Part shown: positions 8,148 through 16,662 of the stretch, one piece after another | Position numbering within the stretch: position 1 is the stretch's first letter | Layout of the letters: each line of letters opens with the position of its first letter | Assembly (NCBI GenBank): GCA_031268215.1 | Contig: JAIRXP010000028.1 | Span: 1-42,719 of the forward strand | DNA length: 42,719 nt | Reading direction: 5' to 3' | Origin: Bifidobacteriaceae bacterium | Lineage (GTDB): Bacteria; Actinomycetota; Actinomycetes; Actinomycetales; WQXJ01 | Translations under genes and position numbers: made by a program | The notes under the pieces: generated by a model | What the model saw: only the letters and a program-made list of their open reading frames with translations | The model's database searches: none | Told to the model about the DNA's origin: nothing

Positions 8148-10141
8148 TGCGTACTTTCTTAGCCAGACGTTTCCGGCGGCGCGACGAAGACGGGATCACT
8201 ATGGTCACCGTCCTAGTGGCGATGTCCCTGACCCTTGTGGTCGCGATCGGCTCGCTGACGTTCCTGACGGCCTCAACCAAGTACTCGCGGTATGACCAAG
8301 ACGTCGAACTCGCCACCGCTGCCGCCCTGTCCGGCGTCGCTGACCTCTTGACGGAACTGCGGGTAGACCCGGGTTACCTGACCCACATTGAAGAAACCAA
8401 GACGGCTGACACTGGCTACTGCCGTAAAGAAGCCGTTGGCGGACCGCTCGCGGAAGGAGATGACTTCCACGAAGTGTGCGGCTGGCCAGACAATCAAGCA
8501 CCGAGGTACCTCAAGCTCGGCGGCGAGGAGGGTGGCTCAGCCCAGTCTTACCACTACGTGATCAACGAGGTTTCCGAATCCGGCGCCAGCATCATCATGA
8601 CTTCGACCGGCCGGTCACATAATGTGTACCGCTCCATCCAGACTCGGTTCACCCGTGAGAATACCGCCATGTGGTTGTACATCACGAACTACGAACTGTC
8701 GGATCCAACCCCCGGCGGCACCTACGAAGGAGCCTCCAACCTGGCCGCACCCATCTATGGCGAGAATGTGACCGCCGAGGCCTGCGGCGCCGGCTGGGCC
8801 CCGGGAATCACGCTTGGCGACCTCGGCTACGCCTGGGAGACGCCCGTCTGGGGCGGCTCAGGCGCCAAACCGGCTCGGGAGTATGTGCGCGCGTACCTGA
8901 ACCAAACAATCGCTTGTTCCCAGCCATATTTTGTCCCCCAGGACGTTCTGGACGGCAAAGTCCACTCGAACGACTCCATCCAGTCCGTTGGCGCCACCTT
9001 CCTGGGTGAATTGACCTCAGCTAACCCGCGCTGCCTTGATGTCGACCCGAATGACTCCACCAAGAGTTCCTGGAATAAGTGCGTCACAGGCGACATGTCG
9101 GACCCTGACGGGCCCCGTCAGGGCTTCGCCACCTTCGGGGCCCAGGCTCCGTCCTACCGCGAGGCGCTGGCCCTCCCAACCGTTCAGGACCCCAAATACA
9201 AGGCGACCGAAGGCGGCGTGGGATGCCTCTACGAGGGCCCCACCAGGATCATCTTCAATGGCAAGCAAATGCGAGTCTGGTCCAAGGAATCCACCACTGA
9301 ACGGACCAACTGCGGCAGCGTCTCAGAACTCGCCTCAGAAGACGGCGCCCTGGTGGACATCCCCCTAGGCAGCATGATCTATGTCAACTCCGCCACGGGC
9401 GTCGAGCCTAAGGAAATCGCAGCCGGCGCCATTGGCGGCCCGGCCGGGCGTAAACTCCCCTTGGGCAGCTTCAACGGCAATCCCCCAACCTCCGCCGGGC
9501 AGACCCACCAAGGCGAATACGTCATGTCCGCGGAGAAAGGCAAGCGGGATGGGCTTGGAAACCTCTGGATTGAGGGCCACATGACGGGCGGCAACATCAC
9601 CGTCGCCGCTGATAGATCCATAATCATCACCGGCGACCTCCTGGCGGATGACGACAACAAGGACCTGATCGGCCTGATGTCTGGCGAATCAATCGAGATC
9701 TATAACCCCGTCGCGGGTACTACCCGCGCCGTCAGCGCCGGTACCTGGGCGGACGCGCCAGAGATGCTTCCAGACCCGTACGTTCCCATGTCCTCTGCCT
9801 GGCCCACTGACTACGACGGCAATTCAGGAGTCCTGCGGGTTGAGGCCGCCATGCACGCCTCCGGCGCTAGCTTCAGAGTGCAGAATTCCGGCGTCAAGGG
9901 CCAGCTAGGCAAGCTCCAAGTCTTCGGAGCGATCGCCCAGAACTTCCGCGGGGTAGTGGGAACGTTCCATTTCACTGAGCACAACGAAACAATACCGTTC
10001 GGCGGTTACGAGAAAGACTACAAGTACAACCCCCGGTTGACCTCCGGCCCGCCACTGTTGTTTGAGCCCATCTCCAATGGTGCCTGGCTAACGGTCTGGC
10101 AGGAGAAATTCGACACACCGGAGCACTCCAAGCTCCCGTAG
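8147..10141 (+). CDS. Large PilX-like minor prepilin paralogue D
   Basis: The chosen ATG 8147 overlaps the stop of the PilW-like gene (TAATG); an in-frame ATG at 8132 would lie inside that gene. The 664-residue product has a leader ending in Gly16, a hydrophobic helix at about 17-40, TASTKYSR and a PilX-like helix. The residue at +5 is Thr. It carries the eight conserved cysteines (GYC, VCGW, EACG, IAC, PRC, NKC, GCLY, TNCG), GKVHSNDS, GPTRIIF, an ADDDNKDLIG acidic block, WPTDY and PPLLFEPISNG. It is the most divergent in the middle region. It is the last gene of operon 2, convergent with rplQ. As the PilX-position gene after PilV- and PilW-like genes, it is the copy most likely to be part of the filament-priming complex. 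Confidence 0.83.
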   Translation: MRTFLARRFRRRDEDGITMVTVLVAMSLTLVVAIGSLTFLTASTKYSRYDQDVELATAAALSGVADLLTELRVDPGYLTHIEETKTADTGYCRKEAVGGPLAEGDDFHEVCGWPDNQAPRYLKLGGEEGGSAQSYHYVINEVSESGASIIMTSTGRSHNVYRSIQTRFTRENTAMWLYITNYELSDPTPGGTYEGASNLAAPIYGENVTAEACGAGWAPGITLGDLGYAWETPVWGGSGAKPAREYVRAYLNQTIACSQPYFVPQDVLDGKVHSNDSIQSVGATFLGELTSANPRCLDVDPNDSTKSSWNKCVTGDMSDPDGPRQGFATFGAQAPSYREALALPTVQDPKYKATEGGVGCLYEGPTRIIFNGKQMRVWSKESTTERTNCGSVSELASEDGALVDIPLGSMIYVNSATGVEPKEIAAGAIGGPAGRKLPLGSFNGNPPTSAGQTHQGEYVMSAEKGKRDGLGNLWIEGHMTGGNITVAADRSIIITGDLLADDDNKDLIGLMSGESIEIYNPVAGTTRAVSAGTWADAPEMLPDPYVPMSSAWPTDYDGNSGVLRVEAAMHASGASFRVQNSGVKGQLGKLQVFGAIAQNFRGVVGTFHFTEHNETIPFGGYEKDYKYNPRLTSGPPLLFEPISNGAWLTVWQEKFDTPEHSKLP

Positions 10142-10182
10142 CGACGTCAGCCCAGTGCGGCACAGCTTTGGTGTGGCCCTCG

Positions 10183-10205
10183 CCAGAGACCCCCCGAATC
10201 TCTGG
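10183..10205 (+). terminator. Hairpin after paralogue D
   Basis: A seven-base-pair stem, CCAGAGA/TCTCTGG, has a nine-base loop and lies 42 bases after the stop codon. A competing stem CCCGAA/TTCGGG overlaps it. No T-run follows, so termination by this hairpin alone is uncertain. Confidence 0.35.
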
Positions 10206-10264
10206 TTCGGGACCTTACCGTCCTGAATCCCAGATTCGCGACGTGCCTGGCAAGGGATACTAGC

Positions 10265-10298
10265 GAAAATGCCCGGACAACCGAAGTTGTCCGGGCAT
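10265..10298 (-). terminator. Intrinsic terminator of the rplQ-distal ribosomal operon
   Basis: A perfect 13-base-pair stem (10269-10281 with 10286-10298) closes a four-base loop. Read on the minus strand it is C-TTCG-G, the very stable UUCG tetraloop, and the stem is followed by TTTTCGC. It lies about 75 bases beyond the rplQ stop. The stem is symmetric, so it may also block plus-strand transcription from the pilin operon, making it a barrier between convergent operons. Confidence 0.85.
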
Positions 10299-10373
10299 CC
10301 CGTCTCGAAGCCACCGGGTTCCAGCGGGTCCAGGCTCACGCCAGTCCCCCGCCTCCCCGGTCGCGGGCCCAGA

Positions 10374-11003
10374 TCAGGCCTCTTCGTCATCCTCCTCGGC
10401 TGAGCCTTTAGGACCGCGGTCCAGTTCAGCCTTGATGGCGTCTTCCTCGGCCTGCTCACGCAGGACCTCAGCTGAATCAGCCTCATCCCCCGCATCAGGC
10501 AACTCGTTAGCCTCAATCAACGGTTCGGCTGTCTCAACCGCGCCATCCGGATCTGGCCGGACCACCGCGTCATCAGCTTTCGCCGCGCCAGCGGCCTGAG
10601 TATCCGCCGCAGTGGCGACCTTCTTCTTCTTTGGCTTTGGCTCAACCGGCTCAAGCACCAATTCGATCACCGCCAAGGGCGCGTTGTCGCCCTTGCGCGG
10701 ACCAATCTTAACGATCCGGGTGTAACCACCCTGGCGGTCCGCCATGGCCGGGCCGATCTCGGTAAAGAGCTCATGGACCACGGACTTGTCCCGGATGGTC
10801 CGCATGACCCGCCGGCGGGACGCCAAATCCCCCCGCTTAGCGAAGGTGATCAGGCGCTCGGCCAGCGGGCGCAGCCGCTTGGCCTTAGCCAGCGTAGTGG
10901 TGATGGAATGGTGCGCGAAGAGCTGCGTGGCCAGGTTCGCCAGAATCAGCCGCTCATGCGCTGGACCGCCGCCGAGCCGTGCTCCCTTAGTTGGGGTAGG
11001 CAT
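10374..11003 (-). CDS. rplQ: 50S ribosomal protein L17 with long acidic C-terminal tail
   Basis: The start [13 protein letters not shown] is preceded by AGGAG seven bases upstream; longer upstream frames run into rpoA. Residues 1 to about 120 are a complete L17 ([23 protein letters not shown]). L17 binds 23S rRNA at the exit-side base of the large subunit. The remaining roughly 85 residues are low-complexity, first Lys-rich (PKPKKKK) and then very acidic, ending EEDDEEA. Actinobacterial L17 often carries a tail, but this one is long: 209 residues in total against about 120-180 usually. It is the last gene of the alpha-operon segment, 31 bases after rpoA. Confidence 0.96.
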   Translation of the reverse strand: MPTPTKGARLGGGPAHERLILANLATQLFAHHSITTTLAKAKRLRPLAERLITFAKRGDLASRRRVMRTIRDKSVVHELFTEIGPAMADRQGGYTRIVKIGPRKGDNAPLAVIELVLEPVEPKPKKKKVATAADTQAAGAAKADDAVVRPDPDGAVETAEPLIEANELPDAGDEADSAEVLREQAEEDAIKAELDRGPKGSAEEDDEEA

Positions 11004-11034
11004 GTCAAATCTCCTAAAGGTTGGATCAGAAGGC

Positions 11035-12036
11035 TCAGAAAGCCAGGTCTTCTTCGCTGAACTCGGGCGTGGTACCCAATCCAATCGGATCGAACTCCAG
11101 CGGCGAATCCTTCAGCGACAGCCCCAGCGAGGTCAACTTCTCCTTGACCTCATTGATCGACTTGGCACCAAAGTTGCGGATGTCCAGCAGGTCCGCCTCG
11201 GAGCGGGCCACCAGTTCGCCGACAGTGTGGATACCCTCGCGCTTGAGGCAATTATAGGAACGGATCGTCAGATCCAGATCTTCGACCGGCAAGGCCAGAT
11301 CAGCGGCCAGCGCGGCATCTGTTGGGCTAGGCCCAATCTCCACGCCTTCGGCCTCCGGATTGAGTTCACGGGCCAAACCGAACAGTTCAGTCAACGTCTT
11401 ACCCGCCGAGGCCATGGCGCTGCGTGGCGTGATGGCTCGCTTCGTTTCCACATCCAGGATCAGCCGGTCGAAGTCCGTGTGCTGCTCCACGCGTGTCGCT
11501 TCAACCTTGTAGCCAACCTTCAGCACCGGCGAATAGATCGAATCGATCGGAATGCGTCCGATCTCCGCGTCAGAAGCCTTGTTCTGCACGGCTGAGACAT
11601 AGCCGCGGCCGCGCTCAACGGTCAGTTCGATCTCCAGTTTGCCTTTGGCATTGAGCGTCGCGATATGCAGATCCAGATTGTGGACCTCCACACCGGCCGG
11701 CGGCGTGATGTCCGCCGCGGTCACCTCGCCCGGCCCCTGCTTGCGCAAGTACATGACCACGGGGCTGTCATGCTCCGAGGACACCACCAGGTTCTTCAGC
11801 GACAGGATGATCTCCGTAACATCCTCTTTCACACCAGGAACAGTCGAGAATTCGTGCAGAACCCCGTCAATCCGGATCGACGTCACGGCCGAACCAGGAA
11901 TCGATGACAGCAGGGTCCGCCTGAGCGAGTTGCCCAAGGTGTAGCCGAATCCCGGCTCCAGCGGCTCAATGATGAAGCGCGACCGGAACTCGGACACCGG
12001 CTCTTCGGTCAATGTGGGACGTTGTGCGATTAGCAC
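11035..12036 (-). CDS. rpoA: RNA polymerase alpha subunit
   Basis: The 333-residue protein starts at GTG with MLIAQRPTL, the usual actinobacterial N-terminus. The N-terminal dimerisation domain is complete ([20 protein letters not shown] at about 35-55). It is joined by a linker to the C-terminal helix-hairpin domain, with [20 protein letters not shown] and [19 protein letters not shown], which contacts UP elements and activators. Two alpha subunits scaffold the beta and beta' subunits encoded at the far end of the window. It follows rpsK after a 134-base gap. rpsD, which sits here in some actinobacteria, is absent, as in Streptomyces. Confidence 0.98.
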   Translation of the reverse strand: MLIAQRPTLTEEPVSEFRSRFIIEPLEPGFGYTLGNSLRRTLLSSIPGSAVTSIRIDGVLHEFSTVPGVKEDVTEIILSLKNLVVSSEHDSPVVMYLRKQGPGEVTAADITPPAGVEVHNLDLHIATLNAKGKLEIELTVERGRGYVSAVQNKASDAEIGRIPIDSIYSPVLKVGYKVEATRVEQHTDFDRLILDVETKRAITPRSAMASAGKTLTELFGLARELNPEAEGVEIGPSPTDAALAADLALPVEDLDLTIRSYNCLKREGIHTVGELVARSEADLLDIRNFGAKSINEVKEKLTSLGLSLKDSPLEFDPIGLGTTPEFSEEDLAF

Positions 12037-12170
12037 CGTTATCTTCCTTGTCTCGGGGCCCCCACTATTTGAGGTCCCGTTTCGTGGTTACTGGCGGCGC
12101 GGCATCGGTCCACCGCGCCGTCTGGTACCGGCACCGTGCGTCATATGCCCGATGCCGTCCGCTTCAGTCG

Positions 12171-12572
12171 TTACACCCGGCGCCGTTTGGGAGGCCGGGC
12201 ACCGTTGTGCGCCTGCGGGGTCACGTCCGTAATCGAACCGACTTCGAGGCCGGCCGCCTGGAGCGACCTGATAGCGGTCTCGCGCCCCGAACCGGGGCCC
12301 TTGACGAAGACATCGACCTTCTTCACGCCATGGTCCTGAGCCCGCTTGGCGGCCTGATCCGCCGCGAGCTGAGCGGCGAAGGGCGTCGATTTCCGCGAGC
12401 CCTTGAAACCGACCTGACCCGATGAGGCCCAGGCCAGCACAGCTCCGGACTGATCGGTGATTGAGACGATCGTGTTGTTGAAGGTCGACTTGATGTGAGC
12501 GTGGCCGTGCGGGACGTTCTTCTTGTCCTTGCGACGTACCTTCCGCGCTCCTTGACGAGTCTTTGGTGGCAT
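12171..12572 (-). CDS. rpsK: 30S ribosomal protein S11
   Basis: This is a 133-residue S11 of normal length. The basic N-terminus ([19 protein letters not shown]) is followed by [34 protein letters not shown] and the C-terminal [19 protein letters not shown]11 lies in the platform of the small subunit, next to the mRNA exit. The gene is 51 bases downstream of rpsM and reads toward rpoA. Confidence 0.98.
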   Translation of the reverse strand: MPPKTRQGARKVRRKDKKNVPHGHAHIKSTFNNTIVSITDQSGAVLAWASSGQVGFKGSRKSTPFAAQLAADQAAKRAQDHGVKKVDVFVKGPGSGRETAIRSLQAAGLEVGSITDVTPQAHNGARPPKRRRV

Positions 12573-12623
12573 AATCCGCCTGTCTCTCCTTGTTCGTTGA
12601 AATGCCTGATTGGCCGCGGTGGC

Positions 12624-13004
12624 CTACTTCTTGCCGGCTTTCTTCTTGCCGGCCACGGTACGCTTGCGGCCCTTGCGGGTACGCGCGTTGGTCTTGGTCC
12701 GCTGGCCGTGGACCGGCAGGCCCCGCCGGTGCCGGATGCCCTGATAAGAACCGATCTCAACCTTGCGGCGGATATCGGACTGGATCTCGCGCCGCAGGTC
12801 ACCTTCGACACGGTAATTCGCTTCGATGTAGTCACGCAGAGCCACCAGCTCCTGATCACTCAGGTCCTTGACTCGCGTGTCCGGGTTCACCCCGGTCGCT
12901 TTGAGCGTTTCGACGGCGCGGGTGCTCCCAATGCCGAATATGTAAGTGAGGGCGACTTCAGCGCGCTTCTCGCGCGGCAGGTCGACGCCAACTAGACGAG
13001 CCAT
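12624..13004 (-). CDS. rpsM: 30S ribosomal protein S13
   Basis: The real start is [14 protein letters not shown] at 13004, with GGGAG nine bases upstream. The frame stays open to 13145, but that part reads through a hairpin-rich leader and has no S13 similarity. The 126-residue product has the helix-two-turn-helix region ([24 protein letters not shown]), the [20 protein letters not shown] block and a Lys-rich tail. S13 sits in the head of the small subunit and contacts the P-site tRNA and the large subunit. Confidence 0.97.
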   Translation of the reverse strand: MARLVGVDLPREKRAEVALTYIFGIGSTRAVETLKATGVNPDTRVKDLSDQELVALRDYIEANYRVEGDLRREIQSDIRRKVEIGSYQGIRHRRGLPVHGQRTKTNARTRKGRKRTVAGKKKAGKK

Positions 13005-13331
13005 GAGGCTTCGCTCCCTAAAGAGTCTGTGGAGGTCTGGACCCATCACCTCTCTTGGGGGTTCGTCTACCCAAGAGCCCCGGCCTCCAACCGGGGGTAG
13101 CCACGTTCGCCGCTGGTTCCCTAACGCCGGTGGCCGAGATGCCACTGGCCCTTGGGCCGGTCCGCGCGGTGGCGGTGTGTCTTCTGTTGTGTTCGCCGCA
13201 CCGCGGTGCGGCGGTTCGCCAGGGCGTTCCCCGCTGTGTCCACACTGGCCAGCGCCAAGCGCTGGCCGATCCAGATATAGCGGGGACGGGCCGTGAGGCC
13301 CGCCTTGGCTATGCGCCGGAACTGACTCGCG
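13005..13331. other. Hairpin-rich gap between rpmJ and rpsM
   Basis: These 327 bases have no credible gene but several strong inverted repeats. One is an 8-bp stem at 13052-13059/13070-13077 just upstream of the rpsM ribosome-binding site. One is a CCCCGG/CCGGGG stem beside it. One is a perfect 20-base palindrome at 13194-13213. One is a 9-bp stem with a CAA loop at 13247-13267. One is a 6-bp stem with a four-base loop at 13287-13302. None is followed by a T-run on the minus strand. The region could be a leader that controls rpsM-rpsK-rpoA-rplQ, possibly with an internal promoter that I cannot place. Confidence 0.6.
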
Positions 13332-13445
13332 TCAGCCCTGGCGCTGCTTGTGGCGAGGGTTCTCGCAGATCACCATCACGGTGCCGTGGCGCCGGATGAC
13401 CTTGCACTTCTCGCAGATCTTCTTGACAGATGGTTTGACCTTCAA
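13332..13445 (-). CDS. rpmJ: 50S ribosomal protein L36 (zinc-binding form)
   Basis: This short gene encodes 37 residues beginning with TTG. The sequence [19 protein letters not shown], then [18 protein letters not shown], is a full L36. The zinc ligands Cys11, Cys14, Cys27 and His32 are all present. GGAG lies nine bases before the TTG. The gene follows infA by 12 bases, the normal order infA-rpmJ-rpsM. Confidence 0.96.
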   Translation of the reverse strand: MKVKPSVKKICEKCKVIRRHGTVMVICENPRHKQRQG

Positions 13446-13457
13446 GTTCCTTCACTC

Positions 13458-13679
13458 CTACTTGTAGCGGTAGACAATACGGCCACGGTCCAAGTCGTAG
13501 GGGCTGAGTTCCACCACTACCCTGTCCTCAGGCAGAATCCTGATGTAGTGCTGGCGCATCTTGCCCGAGATGTGGGCCAGAACCCGGTGACCGTTCGTCA
13601 ACTCAACACGAAACATCGCGTTGGGCAGCGCCTCGACCACGGTGCCCTCGATCTCGATTACACCCTCCTTCTTGGCCAT
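13458..13679 (-). CDS. infA: Translation initiation factor IF-1
   Basis: The 73-residue protein is a complete OB-fold IF-1: [40 protein letters not shown], and the C-terminal [17 protein letters not shown]-1 occupies the A site of the 30S subunit during initiation. GGAGG stands a few bases before the ATG. About 200 bases separate it from map, so it may have its own promoter, but none is clear. Confidence 0.98.
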   Translation of the reverse strand: MAKKEGVIEIEGTVVEALPNAMFRVELTNGHRVLAHISGKMRQHYIRILPEDRVVVELSPYDLDRGRIVYRYK

Positions 13680-13833
13680 GTTCCTCCGCTAGTGCCTTGC
13701 TGCCAGTATTTATGTGTACACACGGCCCGGCCAGGCTCAAGGCGCACACGTCCAACGGGATAGTCTACGCCATTGGGACAAGTGCTATGTTCACGGACGG
13801 CCAGGTTCCCCAACCGGCGAACGCCCGCTGGCG

Positions 13834-13852
13834 GGCCGGCCAAAGGCCGGCC
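13834..13852. repeat. Perfect hairpin between map and infA
   Basis: GGCCGGCC, an AAA loop and GGCCGGCC form an eight-base-pair stem, with another GCCCGC/GCGGGC stem directly beside it (13823-13836). It lies 32 bases past the map stop. There is no T-run, so it may act as a Rho-type terminator, an mRNA stabiliser or a processing site within the map-infA gap (13680-13883). Confidence 0.5.
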
Positions 13853-13883
13853 TCCACCCGGACCACGGTTTTTATGAGAGCGA

Positions 13884-14708
13884 TCACAATGGGGCGATCT
13901 CTATGCCCCGGGCGGCCAGCTCGGCCGCCCCGCCATCCGGTTCGGTCAACACCCAGATACCACCACTAGTCCGCGCGACAGTGTGTTCCCAATGGGCCGC
14001 GCGCGATGCATCCACAGTACGCACAGTCCAGCCGTCAGCGTCTATGGAAGTGGCGATTGAACCCTCCACCACCATTGGTTCGATCGCCAGCACCATGCCC
14101 GGCCGCACCCGGGGGCCGCGCTCGCGGCTCGCGAAGTTAACCACATCAGGCTCCATGTGCATGGCGGAGCCAATCCCGTGCCCAACATAGTCGCGCAGAA
14201 TGCCAAAGGACGGTTCAGATTCCTGGACAGAGGCCTCAATGGCGCAGCCAATCTCGCCCACAAAGTCAGCCTTTGCGAAGGCCGCGATCCCATCCCACAA
14301 CGCCCGCTTGGTCACGGCGATCAGCAGCTCTGAGCGGGCGTCCAACTCGCCCGCACCCACCGTTATGGCGGAATCTGAATGCCAGCCATCCAACACCGCC
14401 CCGCAATCAACTGACACGACGTCTCCTGGGCGCAGCGCCTGGGAGCCCGGAATGCCGTGGACCACCACTTCATTGACAGAGAAGCAAACCGAGGCCGGAT
14501 ACCCGTTGTAGCCCAGGAAGTTCGGCGCCGCCCCAGCGGCGCGGATGACCGATTCGGCCGCAGCGTCCACCGCTGACGGCACCGCGCCGGGTATCAACGC
14601 TTCTCGGGCCGCCGCCAGAGCAGCAGCGGTCACCAAACCCGAATCCCGCATCTTGCGGATCTGATCCGGCGTCTTTAACTCAATGCGGTCCCGCCGCAAG
14701 AAACTCAC
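13884..14708 (-). CDS. map: Methionine aminopeptidase, type I
   Basis: The 274-residue cytosolic enzyme removes the N-terminal Met from nascent proteins. The two-metal centre is complete by alignment to the family: Asp101 and Asp112 in VSVDCGAVLDGWHSDS, His177 in GHGIG, Glu210 in AIEPM and Glu241 in WEHTV. The substrate-contacting His84 is in EVVVHGIPG. It starts at GTG, whose GTGA overlaps the adk stop, so the two are translationally coupled. There is no N-terminal zinc-finger extension. Confidence 0.97.
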   Translation of the reverse strand: MSFLRRDRIELKTPDQIRKMRDSGLVTAAALAAAREALIPGAVPSAVDAAAESVIRAAGAAPNFLGYNGYPASVCFSVNEVVVHGIPGSQALRPGDVVSVDCGAVLDGWHSDSAITVGAGELDARSELLIAVTKRALWDGIAAFAKADFVGEIGCAIEASVQESEPSFGILRDYVGHGIGSAMHMEPDVVNFASRERGPRVRPGMVLAIEPMVVEGSIATSIDADGWTVRTVDASRAAHWEHTVARTSGGIWVLTEPDGGAAELAARGIEIAPL

Positions 14709-15280
14709 GCCACAATCTCCAAGACCCGGCGGATACGGTCCGCCACCTCGCTAACCGTGCCCAGACCATCGACCGGCAGCAGCAAACCCCGTGACCGGTA
14801 AACATCAATGATCGGCTCCGTCTCGCGGTGATAGACGGCCAGCCGCTCCCGGATCACTGGCTCAGTGTCATCCGCGCGGCCCTCAATCGAGGCCCGTTTC
14901 AGCAGCCGCCCAACAATCAAGTCCTCCGGCAGTTCCAGCGAAACCGCCCCTTCTATGGCCAGTCCTTGAGTGGCCAGGATCTCTTCCAGGACTCCCACTT
15001 GGGGGACGTTACGGGGATATCCGTCCAATATGAAGCCCTGAACGGCATCGGCGGAACCTAGACGGGACTGGACCATCGCATTAGTCACCCGGTCCGGCAC
15101 CAAATGGCCCTGGGCAATATAAGTCTGGGCCTCTACACCCAAAGCCGTCCCCCGAGCCATCTGATCACGGAACAGGGCTCCGGTCGAAACCGTCGGGATG
15201 CCCAAATCAGCGGACAACAACTCGCCTTGCGTGCCTTTCCCCGAGCCGGGCGGCCCGAGCAACACAAGACGCCGTTTCAC
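14705..15280 (-). CDS. adk: Adenylate kinase (short-lid form)
   Basis: The enzyme interconverts ATP and AMP with two ADP. The 191-residue sequence has the P-loop GPPGSGKG at 9-16, the AMP-binding VSTGALFRDQ block and GFILDGYPRN. The LID is short, without zinc cysteines, as is usual in actinobacteria. It starts at GTG, overlapping the secY stop (GTGA), and itself overlaps map by four bases. Confidence 0.97.
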   Translation of the reverse strand: MKRRLVLLGPPGSGKGTQGELLSADLGIPTVSTGALFRDQMARGTALGVEAQTYIAQGHLVPDRVTNAMVQSRLGSADAVQGFILDGYPRNVPQVGVLEEILATQGLAIEGAVSLELPEDLIVGRLLKRASIEGRADDTEPVIRERLAVYHRETEPIIDVYRSRGLLLPVDGLGTVSEVADRIRRVLEIVA

Positions 15281-16578
15281 CTCAAGAAGCCCTCATAGTG
15301 CCGCTGCTGGAGCTGCGATTCGATCTGCTTTACCGTGTCCAGGCCGACACCAACAATGATCAGCAAGGTGGTGCCGCCAAACGGCAGGTTCTGGCTGACG
15401 CCAAGGAAACCGAAGAGCACCTGCGGCACTAGGGCCACCACAGCCAGATAGATTGAACCTGGGGTGGTGATGCGGTTGATCACGTAGTTGAGATACTCAG
15501 CGGTTGGCCGCCCCGCCCGAATGCCGGGGATGAAGCCGCCGTACTTCTTCATGTTGTCCGCGACTTCTTCGGGGTTGAAGGTGATGGCGGTGTAGAAGAA
15601 GCAGAAGAAGATCGTCAGCGCGGCGTACAGAACCAGGTACAGCGGGTCTGTCTGGCCCAAATTATTCTGAATCCAAACGACGACCTTGTTGGACGGGTCG
15701 GAAACGAACTGGATCAGCATGGACGGCAGGGCCAGCAGCGAGGAGGCGAAAATGATCGGGATAACGCCAGCGGTGTTGATCTTGATTGGGATGTAGGTAG
15801 TCGATCCGCCATAGGTCCGCCGCCCCACCATCCGCTTGGCGTACTGGACGCGAATGCGCCGCTGCGACTGCTCCACAAACACGATGGCAGCGATCACCGC
15901 TACGAACACCACCAGGACCACGATGAAATTCGTGATGCCCTTGTTTCCCTGCAAGATCTGGCCCATTGAGGAGGGAAAACCCGCCACGATGGAAGTGAAG
16001 ATCAGCAGGGACATGCCGTTACCGACACCCTTTTCTGTGATCAGCTCGCCCATCCACATGATCAGGCCGGTGCCGGCGGTCATGGTGATGATCATCAAGG
16101 TGACTGTCCAGGCATTGTCCGGATCAATCACTTGCTTGCCAACCCCGGCCGTGCCAAACAGCGCGCCGCTACGGGCCGTCGTGATCACGGCGGTCGATTG
16201 CAGAATCGCCAGGGCGATGGTCAGGTAACGGGTGTACTGAGTCAGCTTGGTCTGGCCCGATTGCCCCTCTTTGTGCAGCGTTTCAAAGCGGGGGATCACC
16301 ACCCGCAGTAGCTGAACAATGATGGAGGCTGTGATGTACGGCATGATCCCCAGGGCGAACACCGACAGTTGCAGCAGGCCGCCACCGGAAAACAGGTTGA
16401 TCAGACCCATCAGGTCGTTCGAAGACGCCTGCTTCTGGATCGAGTTGATGACTGCGTAGTCAACACCCGGGGTGGGAATGAACGATCCAAGGCGGAACAG
16501 CACCATGATGCCGATTGTGAACAGCAGCTTACGCCGCAGGTCGGGCGTCCTAAACGCCTTCGCGAACGTTCCTAGCAA
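15277..16578 (-). CDS. secY: Protein translocase subunit SecY
   Basis: The 433-residue membrane protein forms the channel of the Sec translocon with about ten membrane segments. Family signatures include the N-terminal PDLRRKLLFTIGIMVLFRLG, GIMPYITASIIVQLL, GVGNGMSLLIF and the cytoplasmic NPEEVADNMKKYGGFIPGIR loop. The start is TTG with GGAGG six bases upstream. It is followed with overlaps by adk and map, the standard secY-adk-map order. The pilin-like proteins of this genome would be exported through this channel. Confidence 0.98.
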   Translation of the reverse strand: MLGTFAKAFRTPDLRRKLLFTIGIMVLFRLGSFIPTPGVDYAVINSIQKQASSNDLMGLINLFSGGGLLQLSVFALGIMPYITASIIVQLLRVVIPRFETLHKEGQSGQTKLTQYTRYLTIALAILQSTAVITTARSGALFGTAGVGKQVIDPDNAWTVTLMIITMTAGTGLIMWMGELITEKGVGNGMSLLIFTSIVAGFPSSMGQILQGNKGITNFIVVLVVFVAVIAAIVFVEQSQRRIRVQYAKRMVGRRTYGGSTTYIPIKINTAGVIPIIFASSLLALPSMLIQFVSDPSNKVVVWIQNNLGQTDPLYLVLYAALTIFFCFFYTAITFNPEEVADNMKKYGGFIPGIRAGRPTAEYLNYVINRITTPGSIYLAVVALVPQVLFGFLGVSQNLPFGGTTLLIIVGVGLDTVKQIESQLQQRHYEGFLR

Positions 16579-16662
16579 GAGGTTCCTCCCTCAAGGATGG
16601 GGCCATCAGCGACCAGCCCGCCCGGGGCGGTGGAGGTCTGGACCGGTTTCACTCTACCGCGC

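Noticed and set aside
5888..12161. A 16-base identity (TGCCCGATGCCGTCCG) near the end of paralogue C and upstream of rpoA, with 13 bases again near 32417
   Set aside because: A match of this length is not far from chance in a GC-rich 42-kb sequence, and the surrounding bases do not align.
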